NCBI GenBank assembly: GCA_039023545.1 | Contig: JBCHKQ010000003.1 | Coordinates: forward strand, 124,001 to 188,000 | Origin: Spirochaetia bacterium 38H-sp | GTDB lineage: Bacteria > Spirochaetota > Spirochaetia > Winmispirales > Winmispiraceae | Direction of reading: 5' to 3' | DNA: 64,000 bases | Shown here: piece after piece, positions 8,878-17,905 of the stretch | How the letters are laid out: every line of letters begins with the position of its first letter | How positions within the stretch are numbered: the stretch's first letter is position 1 | Program-made: the position numbers and the translations under genes | Notes under the pieces: generated by a model | What the model saw: only the letters and a program-made list of their open reading frames with translations | Databases searched by the model: none | Told to the model about the DNA's origin: nothing

Positions 8878-9207
8878 ATGGAGGATCCTGCTTATATCGA
8901 TATAATGATTCATGAGCCCGCAAGGCTTAAAATAATGTCTTCCCTTATGGGAATTTCAGAAGGAGATATGGCTGATTTTTCGCTTCTTAAGAAGCTTACC
9001 GGACTCAGTGATGGAAACTTGAGTGTGCAGCTAAGAAGGCTTGAAGACTGTGGTTATGTGCTGATAGACAAACGTTTTGTTGGAAGAAAGCCTAAAACCT
9101 TTGTTAGTATAAGCGATAGAGGACGCAGAGCTTTTTACTCTTATGTTGATACTCTGGAAAAAATAATCAATGCTGCTACAGAAAACCAGAAAAAAGACGT
9201 AAAATAG
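8878..9207 (+). CDS. Winged-helix regulator (HTH_34/MarR-like)
   Basis: 109 residues. PARLKIMSSLMGISEGDMADFSLLKKLTGLSDGNLSVQLRRLEDCGYVLIDKRFVGRKPKTFVSISDRGRRAF matches the single winged-helix, ArsR/MarR-related domain called HTH_34. I start at ATG 8878, one base after the preceding stop codon; an upstream in-frame ATG would overlap the membrane gene. It probably binds the palindrome at 8260-8276 and regulates its own operon; this is inferred from position only. Confidence 0.8.
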   Translation: MEDPAYIDIMIHEPARLKIMSSLMGISEGDMADFSLLKKLTGLSDGNLSVQLRRLEDCGYVLIDKRFVGRKPKTFVSISDRGRRAFYSYVDTLEKIINAATENQKKDVK

Positions 9208-9229
9208 TTTTTTGCTTATATTCTACAAT

Positions 9230-9363
9230 GCCGCAGGCAGGAGTCGCTGCGCTACTTTTTATACCGAACGCACAGCCCTAACTGTGTTAGGGCTGTGCTG
9301 CTCCCTGCAGTAGAAGAAAATAAGGCCTTTGTTTACGAGTGGCGCAGCGACGACGTTCGGTAT
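9230..9363 (+). repeat. Variable-stem hairpin element, copy 3 (interrupted outer copy)
   Basis: Plus-oriented: GCCGCAGGCAGGAG left end, CGACGTTCGGTAT right end, arms TCGCTGCGC/GCGCAGCGA. Its loop is enlarged because a complete second copy (9261-9310) sits inside it in the opposite orientation. Confidence 0.8.
9261..9310 (-). repeat. Variable-stem hairpin element, copy 4 (nested)
   Basis: Minus-oriented: ATACCGAACG left end, CTGCTCCCTGCAG right end, 12-base perfect arms CACAGCCCTAAC/GTTAGGGCTGTG with loop TGT. Fully contained in the loop of copy 3. Confidence 0.8.
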
Positions 9364-9371
9364 AATATTTT

Positions 9372-10388
9372 TTAGATTTCTGTTATGCTTTCTCCGTCTA
9401 CAAACGGTATGTCAAATTCTATCCGAGAAGGGGGGGGGTCTCTTTTTTCCAGTATATCTATAAGAATCTCTGCGGCTGTTCTGCCCATATCTACGAGGGG
9501 TTGTGCCATGGTTGCAAGGCTGGGGTGTACTACGCGGCTTTCCGGGGTACAGTCAAAGCCTGTTACAGATAGGTCCTCAGGTATCTTTATGCCCAACTCG
9601 CGTGCACGTCTTATTACCCCGAGTGCCATGGAGTCGGTACCGCAGACTATGGCTGTAGGACGGCTTTTGCGGGAGAGAAGAGTATCCAGTGCCTGAGCGC
9701 CGCTTTCTTCTGTAAAATCTCCATAATATAGCCAGTCAGGATCGAAGTCGATATTGTTTTCTCTTATGGCCTCCTGAAAGCCTGCAAAACGCTCTTCCAT
9801 GTGGTATGTCCTTATTGCGGAGTGCAGGAAGCCTATTTTTTTGTGACCAAGTTCTATAAGGTGCTGTACCAGTGTTTTCATTGCTTCACGGTTTTTTGAG
9901 TCCACTACTGGTATATCTGCTGATATTTGTTTTTCTCCTACTATACAGCAGGGTATTTTCTTCTCCTGAATTGTTTTTATTTCTTTCTCAGTGAAGTTTG
10001 CCGAGAGAAATATCAGACCGTCTGCTTTTTTTTCAAAAAACAACCTGAAAAACGGAAAATCGTTTTCTCCGTGCCGCCTTTGGGTTGATATCAATATGTC
10101 AAATCCTCTGTTTATTCCCTCCCATTCTATTCCTCTCAAAAGACCGATAAAATACGGGTTTGATTCCAACCCTATGTTGTTGGCAAGAGGTGCTACTATT
10201 CCTATACTGCCTATTTTGCTGCTGGATAGGCTTCTTGCTGCACTATTGGGATGATAATCTAGTTCTTCTATTATTCTAAGAATTTTTTTCCTTGTTTCTT
10301 CTTTTACATTGGGGTTTCCGTTGATTACACGGGATACGGTCATAACGGATACACCTGCCCTTTTTGCGACTTCTTTCTGGGTTATCAT
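9372..10388 (-). CDS. LacI-family transcriptional regulator
   Basis: 338 residues from ATG 10388, where the protein begins MITQKEVAKRAGVSVMTVSR with GGGGAGG just upstream. The N-terminal helix-turn-helix and hinge helix (NSAARSLSSSKIGSIGIV) are followed by a periplasmic-binding-protein-like sugar domain (about 60-330). FDIPFVDGESI is the normal family C-terminus. It probably represses sugar-use genes and is the best candidate to bind the TGTTTACGTAAACA sites at 5662 and 54607 (inference). Nine consecutive C in the coding strand (9438-9430) encode part of DPPPSR near the end and could slip. No such operator lies before the gene itself. Confidence 0.93.
   Translation of the reverse strand: MITQKEVAKRAGVSVMTVSRVINGNPNVKEETRKKILRIIEELDYHPNSAARSLSSSKIGSIGIVAPLANNIGLESNPYFIGLLRGIEWEGINRGFDILISTQRRHGENDFPFFRLFFEKKADGLIFLSANFTEKEIKTIQEKKIPCCIVGEKQISADIPVVDSKNREAMKTLVQHLIELGHKKIGFLHSAIRTYHMEERFAGFQEAIRENNIDFDPDWLYYGDFTEESGAQALDTLLSRKSRPTAIVCGTDSMALGVIRRARELGIKIPEDLSVTGFDCTPESRVVHPSLATMAQPLVDMGRTAAEILIDILEKRDPPPSRIEFDIPFVDGESITEI
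9430..9438 (-). repeat. Nine-base homopolymer in the LacI gene
   Basis: Nine G on the plus strand, nine C in the coding strand, inside codons for DPPPSR about 20 residues before the stop. This is the longest G/C run I noticed in the window. Confidence 0.9.
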
Positions 10389-10609
10389 CCATCCTCCCCG
10401 ATACAAGACATCCTATCACTTTGTTTTCTGATGATATTATGGCTTATATTATAAATACATATTGTTCTGTGATAAAGTCTTTTTCTTTGCGTTGGCTTTA
10501 TTTTATCTGTTTTTGCATTATTTACTCTAGAAATTTACTACCAGATACTATAAGTCTCATATATGTAATGTTATATGTTTTTTGCTATTTTTGTCGTTTA
10601 AAAACGATA

Positions 10610-10993
10610 CTATTTCCTTTCTTCTATTTCTCCCAGTAGTACTTTGGAGCGGTATTGTGCCTGCAGAAAGAGAGTGTATAATGACACATCCTTTTTTTCT
10701 ATCCACACAATTTCGGTCCCTTTTAGAATGGGAATTCTGTTATTTGCTTCTGTTCCTTCTATCTTGTAAATATCACCGCGTCTTACAAACCAATTGACAT
10801 GGTCGGTGTCGGAGGCCAGATATATCCTCGCATATGCTGTCTCAACAACTGCCCATTGTAGTTCCTGATAAAAGGGAGGCGTGTCCGGAAGCTCAAGGTA
10901 TTCCGGCATGCTTTCTTTTTTTGCACAGGAAAAAAGGCTTATAAGTAATGTTATTATTAGAATTGTGGCTTTTGTACATGTCTTAACTGACAA
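10610..10993 (-). CDS. Small putative lipoprotein, unknown function
   Basis: 127 residues. The N-terminus [23 protein letters not shown] is a lipoprotein signal with lipobox LFSC, so the mature protein starts at Cys23. The rest (VVETAYARIYLASDTDHVNWFVRRGDIYKIEG...TEIVWIEKKDVSLY) is beta-rich and resembles an SH3-like fold, but I cannot place it in a named family. Its ATG lies one base beyond the uvrB stop, so it is probably co-transcribed with uvrB. The roughly 220 bases between it and the LacI start show nothing recognisable. Confidence 0.65.
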   Translation of the reverse strand: MSVKTCTKATILIITLLISLFSCAKKESMPEYLELPDTPPFYQELQWAVVETAYARIYLASDTDHVNWFVRRGDIYKIEGTEANNRIPILKGTEIVWIEKKDVSLYTLFLQAQYRSKVLLGEIEERK

Positions 10994-10994
10994 T

Positions 10995-12977
10995 TTACAT
11001 CTCCTTGAGTTTTTCTATCTCATCTCTGAGTATTGCGGCCTTTTCAAATTCGAGGTTTTTTGCATGTTCAAGCATCTCTTTCTTAAGAAGTGATATCAGC
11101 TTCTGCCTTTCTTTTGCTATCAGTATGTTGTATCCTCTTTTTAGGACTTCTATTTCTTCTTTCTGAGATTCTTCTTTTTCTTTTCTCTTTCTTATGAGTA
11201 TATCCTGTACTGATTTTTTTACTGTTTCCGGAGTTATGCCGTGTTCTCTGTTGTATTCCTCCTGGATTCTTCTTCTTCGCCTTGTCTCTTCTATGGCTCT
11301 TTCCATTGCATCGGAGACTTTATCTGCATACATTATAACCTTTCCGGCTGCATTCCTTGCTGCTCTGCCCATGGTCTGGATAAGGGATGTTGTCGATCTT
11401 AGAAAGCCTATCTTGTCTGCATCAAGTATTGCAACAAGCGATACTTCCGGAAGGTCAAGTCCCTCTCTTAGAAGGTTTATACCCACAAGGACATCAAACT
11501 CACCCGCTCTAAGGTCTCGTAGAATCTCCACCCTCTCTATTGTTTCAACCTCAGAATGCAGATATCTCACTTTTATTCCCAAGGATAGAAGATAATCCGT
11601 AAGGTCCTCTGCCATTTTTTTTGTAAGTGTTGTTATAAGCACACGCTCTTTCTTTTTTACCCTCTCGGTTATCTCTGCATAGAGGTCATCCATTTGTCCT
11701 TCTGTAGGCCTGACCTCCACCTCAGGATCTAGCAATCCGGTGGGTCTTATAATCTGCTCCACAACCTGTGAAGAACGCGAAAGTTCCTCCTGCTCCGGTG
11801 TTGCGGACACATATATTATGGTCGGAACAATACTGTCAAACTCTTCATATCTAAGCGGCCTGTTGTCCAGTGCGGAAGGTAGTCTGAATCCATATTCTAC
11901 AAGCGACTCTTTTCTTGAGCGATCACCGGCATACATTGCTCTTAGCTGAGGTATTGTAACATGCGACTCGTCTATAAATGTAAGAAAATCATCTGGAAAA
12001 TAATCTATAAGAACAGCAGGCCTTTCTCCTGGTTTCCTTCCCGATAGTGGCCTTGAGTAGTTTTCTATACCGGAGCAGTAGCCAAGCTCTTCCAGCATCT
12101 CAAGGTCGTATTCTGTGCGCGACTTGAGCCTTTGAGCCTCCACAATCTTACCTTGCGAAGTAAGCTCCTCATAACGTGCCTCAAGTTCTTTGCGTATGTC
12201 GTCAAGTGCCATTCTTATCTGAGTCTCAGGCATGACAAAGTGCTTGGCAGGATAGATAAAAAGCGTATCTCGCTCTTCCAGAACCTCCGCGCTGACTGGA
12301 TGCAATACGCTTATACGTTCTATCCTGTCCCAATCAAGCTCAATCCTGTATACATGCTCAAGATAAGCGGGATAGATATCTATAACATCCCCCCTTATCC
12401 TAAAGGCCCCACGGGACAAAACATTATCATTGCGCTCGTATTGCAGAGAAACAAGCTTTTGTTTGAGCTTTTGCAAATCAAAATCCTGCCCTTTATCCAG
12501 CCTTATACGCATCTCTTTAAACATTCGCGGATTACCGAGACCATAGATACAGGACACCGTTGCAACTACAATAACATCCGGTCTCTCCATCAGACTTGTT
12601 GTGGCAGACAGACGCAGCCTTTCTATCTCCTCGTTGATATCTGCATCCTTTTCTATATACAAATCCCTGGATGCCACATAAGCCTCTGGCTGATAATAAT
12701 CGTAATAAGAAACAAAGTACTCAACCGCATTATCAGGAAAAAACTCCTTAAACTCCCTATACAGCTGAGCCGCAAGAGTTTTATTGTGAGAAATAATAAG
12801 AGTAGGCTTCTGCACCTCTTCTATAATCTTTGCCATGGTAAAAGTCTTACCGCTTCCCGTAATCCCCTTGAGAGTCTGTCGTGTATAGCCCCTCATAACC
12901 CCGTCTGATAGGAGACGGATAGCCTTACCCTGATCACCTGCTGGAGAAAACGGAGAAACAACCTTAAACTCAGGCAT
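10995..12977 (-). CDS. uvrB: Excinuclease ABC subunit B
   Basis: 660 residues, full length. This is the damage-verifying helicase-like subunit of nucleotide excision repair and works with UvrA and UvrC. Walker A is [11 protein letters not shown] near residue 41, the DESH motif is in [12 protein letters not shown], and the beta-hairpin region [11 protein letters not shown] is present. Motif VI is in QTMGRAARN, and the C-terminal UVR domain ([17 protein letters not shown]) binds UvrC. GAGGTTTT precedes the ATG. Confidence 0.98.
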   Translation of the reverse strand: MPEFKVVSPFSPAGDQGKAIRLLSDGVMRGYTRQTLKGITGSGKTFTMAKIIEEVQKPTLIISHNKTLAAQLYREFKEFFPDNAVEYFVSYYDYYQPEAYVASRDLYIEKDADINEEIERLRLSATTSLMERPDVIVVATVSCIYGLGNPRMFKEMRIRLDKGQDFDLQKLKQKLVSLQYERNDNVLSRGAFRIRGDVIDIYPAYLEHVYRIELDWDRIERISVLHPVSAEVLEERDTLFIYPAKHFVMPETQIRMALDDIRKELEARYEELTSQGKIVEAQRLKSRTEYDLEMLEELGYCSGIENYSRPLSGRKPGERPAVLIDYFPDDFLTFIDESHVTIPQLRAMYAGDRSRKESLVEYGFRLPSALDNRPLRYEEFDSIVPTIIYVSATPEQEELSRSSQVVEQIIRPTGLLDPEVEVRPTEGQMDDLYAEITERVKKKERVLITTLTKKMAEDLTDYLLSLGIKVRYLHSEVETIERVEILRDLRAGEFDVLVGINLLREGLDLPEVSLVAILDADKIGFLRSTTSLIQTMGRAARNAAGKVIMYADKVSDAMERAIEETRRRRRIQEEYNREHGITPETVKKSVQDILIRKRKEKEESQKEEIEVLKRGYNILIAKERQKLISLLKKEMLEHAKNLEFEKAAILRDEIEKLKEM

Positions 12978-13027
12978 AAAACCTCACAAACACGGACATT
13001 TACAAACCATACCATAAAAAATATAAA

Positions 13028-13098
13028 ATACCGAACGCACGAGACGCACTTGGTGCAGTAAAACACAGGAGAAAACGCGTCTCGTGCTGCCTGCGGCA
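13028..13098 (-). repeat. Variable-stem hairpin element, copy 5
   Basis: Minus-oriented: ATACCGAACG left, CTGCCTGCGGCA right, perfect arms CACGAGACGC/GCGTCTCGTG. It lies between uvrB and htrA and ends two bases from the htrA stop. Confidence 0.85.
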
Positions 13099-13100
13099 CA

Positions 13101-14318
13101 TTAATCCCAGGAAAACTTATCTGGCCTCTTAGATAGCATCACCTTTAAAGTAAGTTTCTTGTTTCCCCTTACTACAATAACATCCACAACATCGCCGGGC
13201 TTATTGTCTTCCAAAGCAGCATACATATCGGCAAGAGTAGCAACAGCCTGGCCATCTATACCTACAATAATATCCCCGCCAAGATATATTATGCTTCTTC
13301 CGTATCTTACTGCATTATCCTGAGAACCACCCCTTATCCCTGCCTTTTCTGCATAACTGCCTCGCTCTACCTTTGAGACAAGTATGCCGCGGTTTACGGT
13401 AAGATTTGCGTATTTAACAAGAGAAGGAAAAAGCTGTACAGGCACTATGTCTATCCATCCACGTTCTACGTGGCCCTTTGTTATGAGCTCGGGAACAATA
13501 CGGCGAGCAGTATCCACGGGTACTGCAAAACCCACACCCACTGAGCCGCCGGAAGGAGAATAAATCATAGTATTTATCCCAATCATCCTCCCTCTGCTGT
13601 CAAGAAGAGGGCCTCCTGAGTTTCCAGGATTAATGGAAGTATCTGTCTGAATCATTCCCTGTATAATAAGCCCAGAGTCTGTTTTGACAGGCCTCCCCAG
13701 AGCGGATACAACTCCGACTGTCAAAGTCCTCTCCAAACCAAAGGGGTTTCCTATGGCTAACACTTTTTGACCTACTTTGAGGTCAGATGACTCTCCCATG
13801 GGGATGGTAGCAAGCTCCTTTTCTCCCGCATCAAACTTGAGTACAGCAAGGTCGTTCTCAGGATCAACTCCTACAATCTTACCTTCGTATTGGCTGTGAT
13901 CTGCAAGAGATATATATATCTTGTATGCATCCTTTATAACGTGATAGTTGGTTAGCACATATCCTCTTTTGTCTATGATTGAGCCGCTTCCTGTTACACC
14001 TTCCTGAGGAACAGGTTCCAGAAACCAGTTGTATCCTACGGTCTCTGTTGTAATGTTGACTACTGCTTCGTTTCTCTGTTCGTATATGCTTATGTTTTCC
14101 AATTCATCCTGACTGTACCTGCCGCTGTTCTCGGCAACTGGCGTCACATTTGTTTCTGATGGTGGTATGCTGATAATTGTCTTATCCTCTGCTTGCGTCT
14201 TAGAACCGGTCTGAGATATGCCTTTTCCTACCCTGATACCTATTACTGTGCTTATTGAAAACAGTACTACTATTGCTATCACTATGAGTGTACGAGCGGA
14301 TATGTATATGCCTCTCAT
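13101..14318 (-). CDS. HtrA/DegP-type periplasmic serine protease
   Basis: 405 residues. One N-terminal membrane anchor (residues 10-29) is followed by a low-complexity linker, a trypsin-like domain (about 80-275) and one PDZ domain (about 290-395). The catalytic triad is H126 (TNYHVIKD), D156 (ENDLAVLK) and S234 (GNSGGPLLD). A single PDZ domain with an N-terminal anchor is the DegS/HtrA-like layout. It would degrade or sense misfolded envelope proteins. GAGGAGAAAAAG precedes the ATG. No regulator gene is adjacent. Confidence 0.93.
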   Translation of the reverse strand: MRGIYISARTLIVIAIVVLFSISTVIGIRVGKGISQTGSKTQAEDKTIISIPPSETNVTPVAENSGRYSQDELENISIYEQRNEAVVNITTETVGYNWFLEPVPQEGVTGSGSIIDKRGYVLTNYHVIKDAYKIYISLADHSQYEGKIVGVDPENDLAVLKFDAGEKELATIPMGESSDLKVGQKVLAIGNPFGLERTLTVGVVSALGRPVKTDSGLIIQGMIQTDTSINPGNSGGPLLDSRGRMIGINTMIYSPSGGSVGVGFAVPVDTARRIVPELITKGHVERGWIDIVPVQLFPSLVKYANLTVNRGILVSKVERGSYAEKAGIRGGSQDNAVRYGRSIIYLGGDIIVGIDGQAVATLADMYAALEDNKPGDVVDVIVVRGNKKLTLKVMLSKRPDKFSWD

Positions 14319-14402
14319 CTTTTTCTCCTCTGTTTTATCAATATAAAGAGAGAATCCTTTTTTGCCAAGCTTGCAGTATATCTTTGGGATTCTGTTTTTT
14401 AT

Positions 14403-14473
14403 ATGCCGCAGGCAGGAGTCCCAGTGCAGTTCTTGCTTGGTGCTACTATATGTGGCGCTGGGACGACGTTCGG
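14403..14473 (+). repeat. Variable-stem hairpin element, copy 6
   Basis: Plus-oriented: GCCGCAGGCAGGAG left, CGACGTTCGGTTT right, arms TCCCAGTGC/GCGCTGGGA with one G-T pair. It lies in the divergent gap between htrA and argJ. Confidence 0.8.
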
Positions 14474-14541
14474 TTTTATTTTTTTGTTAAAAAGGGCTTG
14501 TGCGTGTTTTTTTATGGGAGTAGTATAGCTCTGGAGGTCAT

Positions 14542-15825
14542 ATGGACGAGTTTTGGCGCAAGCTTGTGTTTTCTTCTGAGGCTGAATATCTTGAGTTTTG
14601 TTCTTCTTATGCGGCTTTGCCTGTGGGCTTTTCTGCTGCAACATGCAGGTTGGATTTTGCTCCTGAGGAGAGACCGGATAGACGGCTTCTTATGGATTTG
14701 TCTTTTGTGCGCTTTGATGGTGCAGCGTATTCCTGGACTGCACTTTTTACGCGTAATGCGGTGTGCGGTGTGCCTGTCGCCATAGGTAAAGAGCGGCTTG
14801 GTAATCCACTGGAAGGTTTTGTTATCAACAATCGTATCGCCAATGTGGGAACCGCAGAGGGTAGAAAGCGGGCTTTGGCTGTGCTTGATGCATTTTCCAG
14901 CGTATCTGGTGTGCCTTCCGCAAGGCTGCTTCCTGTGTCCACAGGTATAATAGGTTGGGAACTGCCTTATACTGCGATGAGCGATAGGGCTTCCTGGCTT
15001 GTATCTCAGCTTGGATCTATTGACGGGCTTGCGCTGGCAAGGGCCATAATGACAACTGATTCATATCCCAAGCTCATATCTTTGCCTCTTGGCGAGGGAA
15101 AACTCTGGGCTATGGCAAAGGGAGCGGGGATGATAGAGCCCAACCTTGCCACCATGCTTGTTTTTATCTTTACGGATGTAAAAATAGAACAATCCGATAT
15201 GGATGAGGTATTGATAGAAGCTGTGGATATGAGTTTTAACAGAATATCTGTAGACGGAGACCAAAGCACAAGTGACAGTGTTTTTTGCGTTTCCACGGGA
15301 GTTTTCCCGGCTGTCAGCAGAGACGAGTTTGCAGAAGCTCTCAATACTGTATGTGCCTACCTTGCCGAGCAGATTGTGAGAAACGGCGAGGGTACGTCTC
15401 ACGTTGTAAGAATGAGCGTATCAGGATGGGATGATAAAACCTGTGTAGATATAGGCAGAGCAATAATAAACTCCGAGCTGGTAAAAACTGCAATATATGG
15501 AAACGACCCCAACGTAGGCAGAATCGCAGCGGCCTGCGGAGCATACTGCGGTAAAAATGCAATAGAATGCGATCCATCCAAGATGAGGATATATCTTGGC
15601 ACTGAGCTTGTATATGATAAAGGCAAATTTTTGCTTGATAAAGAAAAAGAAGCGTTGCTGTCATCACTTTTAAGGGACTGCTATATGCCGCCTGATAAGA
15701 CTTGGCCTCCTCACTTTAAGTATATGGACATAAGGCTGGAATATCCTGGCAGGGGAAAAGCAATCCTTTGGGGAAGCGACCTCAGTCACCAGTACGTGCA
15801 TATCAATGCTGATTATCGTTCATAA
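14542..15825 (+). CDS. argJ: Glutamate N-acetyltransferase ArgJ
   Basis: 427 residues. ArgJ transfers the acetyl group from N-acetylornithine to glutamate in arginine synthesis; bifunctional forms also use acetyl-CoA. The signature KGAGMIEPNLATML is at about 193-206. The threonine in ATML (about T204) is where the precursor cleaves itself into alpha and beta chains and acts as nucleophile. NDPNVGRIAAACG near the C-terminus is also conserved. CTGGAGG precedes the ATG. No other arginine gene is in the window, so it stands alone here. The N-terminal 60 residues are less typical of the family. Confidence 0.9.
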   Translation: MDEFWRKLVFSSEAEYLEFCSSYAALPVGFSAATCRLDFAPEERPDRRLLMDLSFVRFDGAAYSWTALFTRNAVCGVPVAIGKERLGNPLEGFVINNRIANVGTAEGRKRALAVLDAFSSVSGVPSARLLPVSTGIIGWELPYTAMSDRASWLVSQLGSIDGLALARAIMTTDSYPKLISLPLGEGKLWAMAKGAGMIEPNLATMLVFIFTDVKIEQSDMDEVLIEAVDMSFNRISVDGDQSTSDSVFCVSTGVFPAVSRDEFAEALNTVCAYLAEQIVRNGEGTSHVVRMSVSGWDDKTCVDIGRAIINSELVKTAIYGNDPNVGRIAAACGAYCGKNAIECDPSKMRIYLGTELVYDKGKFLLDKEKEALLSSLLRDCYMPPDKTWPPHFKYMDIRLEYPGRGKAILWGSDLSHQYVHINADYRS

Positions 15826-15830
15826 AAATC

Positions 15831-15903
15831 ATACCGAACGGCCGGCTCCATCCCACAGGAATTATATGTATAGCACAGGCTGCGAGCCGGCCTGCCTGCG
15901 GCA
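15831..15903 (-). repeat. Variable-stem hairpin element, copy 7
   Basis: Minus-oriented: ATACCGAACG left, CTGCCTGCGGCA right, perfect arms GCCGGCTC/GAGCCGGC. It begins five bases after the argJ stop codon, before the bat operon. Confidence 0.85.
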
Positions 15904-16043
15904 AATATCGGGAAAAACAGCAGGGGAGACATAAAGCAGGGCATAAGCGTAGCAATTTTATAACTAGCAATATTGAAAGCAATACGACATACGTATAGAA
16001 TAAAAAACCAAAAAAAGTATAGACAAACATAAAGGGGTACAAT

Positions 16044-17018
16044 GTGGCAAACATCGAGAGCAAAATAACACGAGCAAAAGAACAGATAGAAGCCTGCAGA
16101 AACGAGTTTAAAAAATCCGTAGTAGGACAGGATGCAATATTCGACGGTCTTATTATGGGAATGCTTACAGGCGGACACATCCTTTTGGAAGGAGTCCCCG
16201 GACTTGCCAAGACCCTTGCAGTAAAAACATTTGCTTCTATTATGGACGCAAGCTTTAAGAGAATACAGTTTACGCCGGATCTCTTGCCTGCAGACCTCAC
16301 GGGAACGCAACTTTACAGACAACAAACAGGCGATTTTGCGGTGAGAAAAGGACCCGTGTTTTCCAATGTAGTTTTAGCGGACGAGATAAACCGTGCACCA
16401 GCAAAAGTGCAGTCCGCACTTCTGGAAGCAATGCAGGAAAAACAAGTTACAATAGGAGACAACACATACAGCCTGCCGGAGCCCTTTCTTGTTCTTGCCA
16501 CCCAGAACCCCATAGAACAGGAAGGAACATATCCCTTGCCAGAAGCACAATTGGATAGATTCCTGTTAAAAGTAACAGTAGGCTATCCCGAGCATAAAGA
16601 AGAACTTGAGATACTTAGAAGAAAAGGTGTAGAAAAAGAAGAAAGAATAAACCCAGTTTTATTTAAAACTGATATAAAAAGACTCAGAGAAGTTGCAGAA
16701 TCAATAGCCGTAGACAGCAGTATAGAAGAATACATAGTATCCCTTGTTGCAGCAACAAGAGTAAGGTCAAAATCAAGAACATCCTATGCCAGATTTATAG
16801 ACTTTGGCGCATCACCAAGAGCAACGCTTGCCCTGTACAGATGCTCTAAGGTTAAGGCACTTATGCAGGGAAGGGACTACGTGGTCCCTGATGATGTAAA
16901 AGAAGTAGCCTATTCTGTATTGAGGCATAGGATTGTGCTTTCCTATGAAGCAGAAGCAGAAGAAAAAAGCTCCGACCAGGTTATAAAAAGCATACTGGAA
17001 ACAGTACCAGTACCATAG
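16044..17018 (+). CDS. MoxR-family AAA ATPase
   Basis: 324 residues, GTG start with AAAGGGG upstream. A chaperone-like AAA+ ATPase: Walker A is in LEGVPGLAKT, Walker B is VLADEINRAPAKVQ and sensor 1 is LATQNPIEQEG. The C-terminal lid domain carries RFIDFGASPRATLALY. It is first in an eight-gene operon in which every junction is tight or overlapping. MoxR proteins act with VWA partners, here the two downstream VWA proteins, in envelope-stress or aerotolerance complexes. Confidence 0.95.
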   Translation: MANIESKITRAKEQIEACRNEFKKSVVGQDAIFDGLIMGMLTGGHILLEGVPGLAKTLAVKTFASIMDASFKRIQFTPDLLPADLTGTQLYRQQTGDFAVRKGPVFSNVVLADEINRAPAKVQSALLEAMQEKQVTIGDNTYSLPEPFLVLATQNPIEQEGTYPLPEAQLDRFLLKVTVGYPEHKEELEILRRKGVEKEERINPVLFKTDIKRLREVAESIAVDSSIEEYIVSLVAATRVRSKSRTSYARFIDFGASPRATLALYRCSKVKALMQGRDYVVPDDVKEVAYSVLRHRIVLSYEAEAEEKSSDQVIKSILETVPVP

Positions 17019-17026
17019 GAAATAAC

Positions 17027-17905
17027 ATGGATCCCTATCGTTTAAAAGCTAGATTAAAAAAGCTTTCTCTTTTCTCTGATATAATAATACAGGGACTTTA
17101 TGCAGGTAATTATAAATCCCTATTCAGAGGACAGGGGATGGATTTTCAGGAAGTTAGGGATTATGTTCCTGGTGATGATATAAGACATATAGACTGGAAT
17201 GTGACTTCCAGGTTTGGCACACCTCATACAAAAGTCTTTAGAGAAGAAAAAGAGCTCAACCTGTTTCTGCTGGTTGACTCCTCTCTTAGCATGCAATCCG
17301 GTACAGGTATATATACCAAGTCGGAAATGGCAGAAATATTATTCTCTATATTCTCTCTTGCGGCACTGGAAAACGGAGATAAGGTAGGAGCGCTTTTCTT
17401 TGGGGAGTCTGTTCATCACAGTATAAGTCCCAGAAAAGGGAAGACGCATATCCTTGCACTTATAAAAAACTTCTCTCAGCATGGTCACGGGAAAAAGGGA
17501 TCAGATATAAGCCTTGCATTAAAAACAGCACGAGAATTATTGAAAAGAAGGAGTATGTGCATATTGATATCCGATTTTAGAAGCCACGGATTTCTATCAG
17601 ATCTTTTCCTTCTTAAGGCACACCATGACCTCATGCTTGTAAGAGTGACAGATAAGACTGATTATGAGCTTCCTTTCTCAGGACTTGTAAAACTGCAAGA
17701 TCCGGAAACAGGAGAAAAGTTACTTGCTCACGGTGCTTCTCAGTATTTTAAAAATTCCTATACAAAAGAATGGGAGAACAGTTCTGCTCTTCTTACGGAA
17801 GAAAGCAGAAAAAATAGAATTCCTTTGTTTGAAATATCAACAGAAAGTGACCCTGTAGAAGAAATAAAAAGATTCTTTTCCATAAGAAAGGGCAAGAGAC
17901 TATGA
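17027..17905 (+). CDS. DUF58 protein of the bat operon
   Basis: 292 residues, cytoplasmic. The DUF58 signature is FQEVRDYVPGDDIRHIDWN (about 46-64), followed by a degenerate VWA-like region starting LFLLVDSSLSM. DUF58 proteins always sit beside moxR-type ATPases and are thought to be their partners. The stop overlaps the next start by four bases, indicating translational coupling. Confidence 0.92.
   Translation: MDPYRLKARLKKLSLFSDIIIQGLYAGNYKSLFRGQGMDFQEVRDYVPGDDIRHIDWNVTSRFGTPHTKVFREEKELNLFLLVDSSLSMQSGTGIYTKSEMAEILFSIFSLAALENGDKVGALFFGESVHHSISPRKGKTHILALIKNFSQHGHGKKGSDISLALKTARELLKRRSMCILISDFRSHGFLSDLFLLKAHHDLMLVRVTDKTDYELPFSGLVKLQDPETGEKLLAHGASQYFKNSYTKEWENSSALLTEESRKNRIPLFEISTESDPVEEIKRFFSIRKGKRL

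Noticed and set aside
12132..12908. 258-codon frame antisense to uvrB
   Set aside because: uvrB is certain on the other strand; the antisense product shows no domain and no ribosome site.
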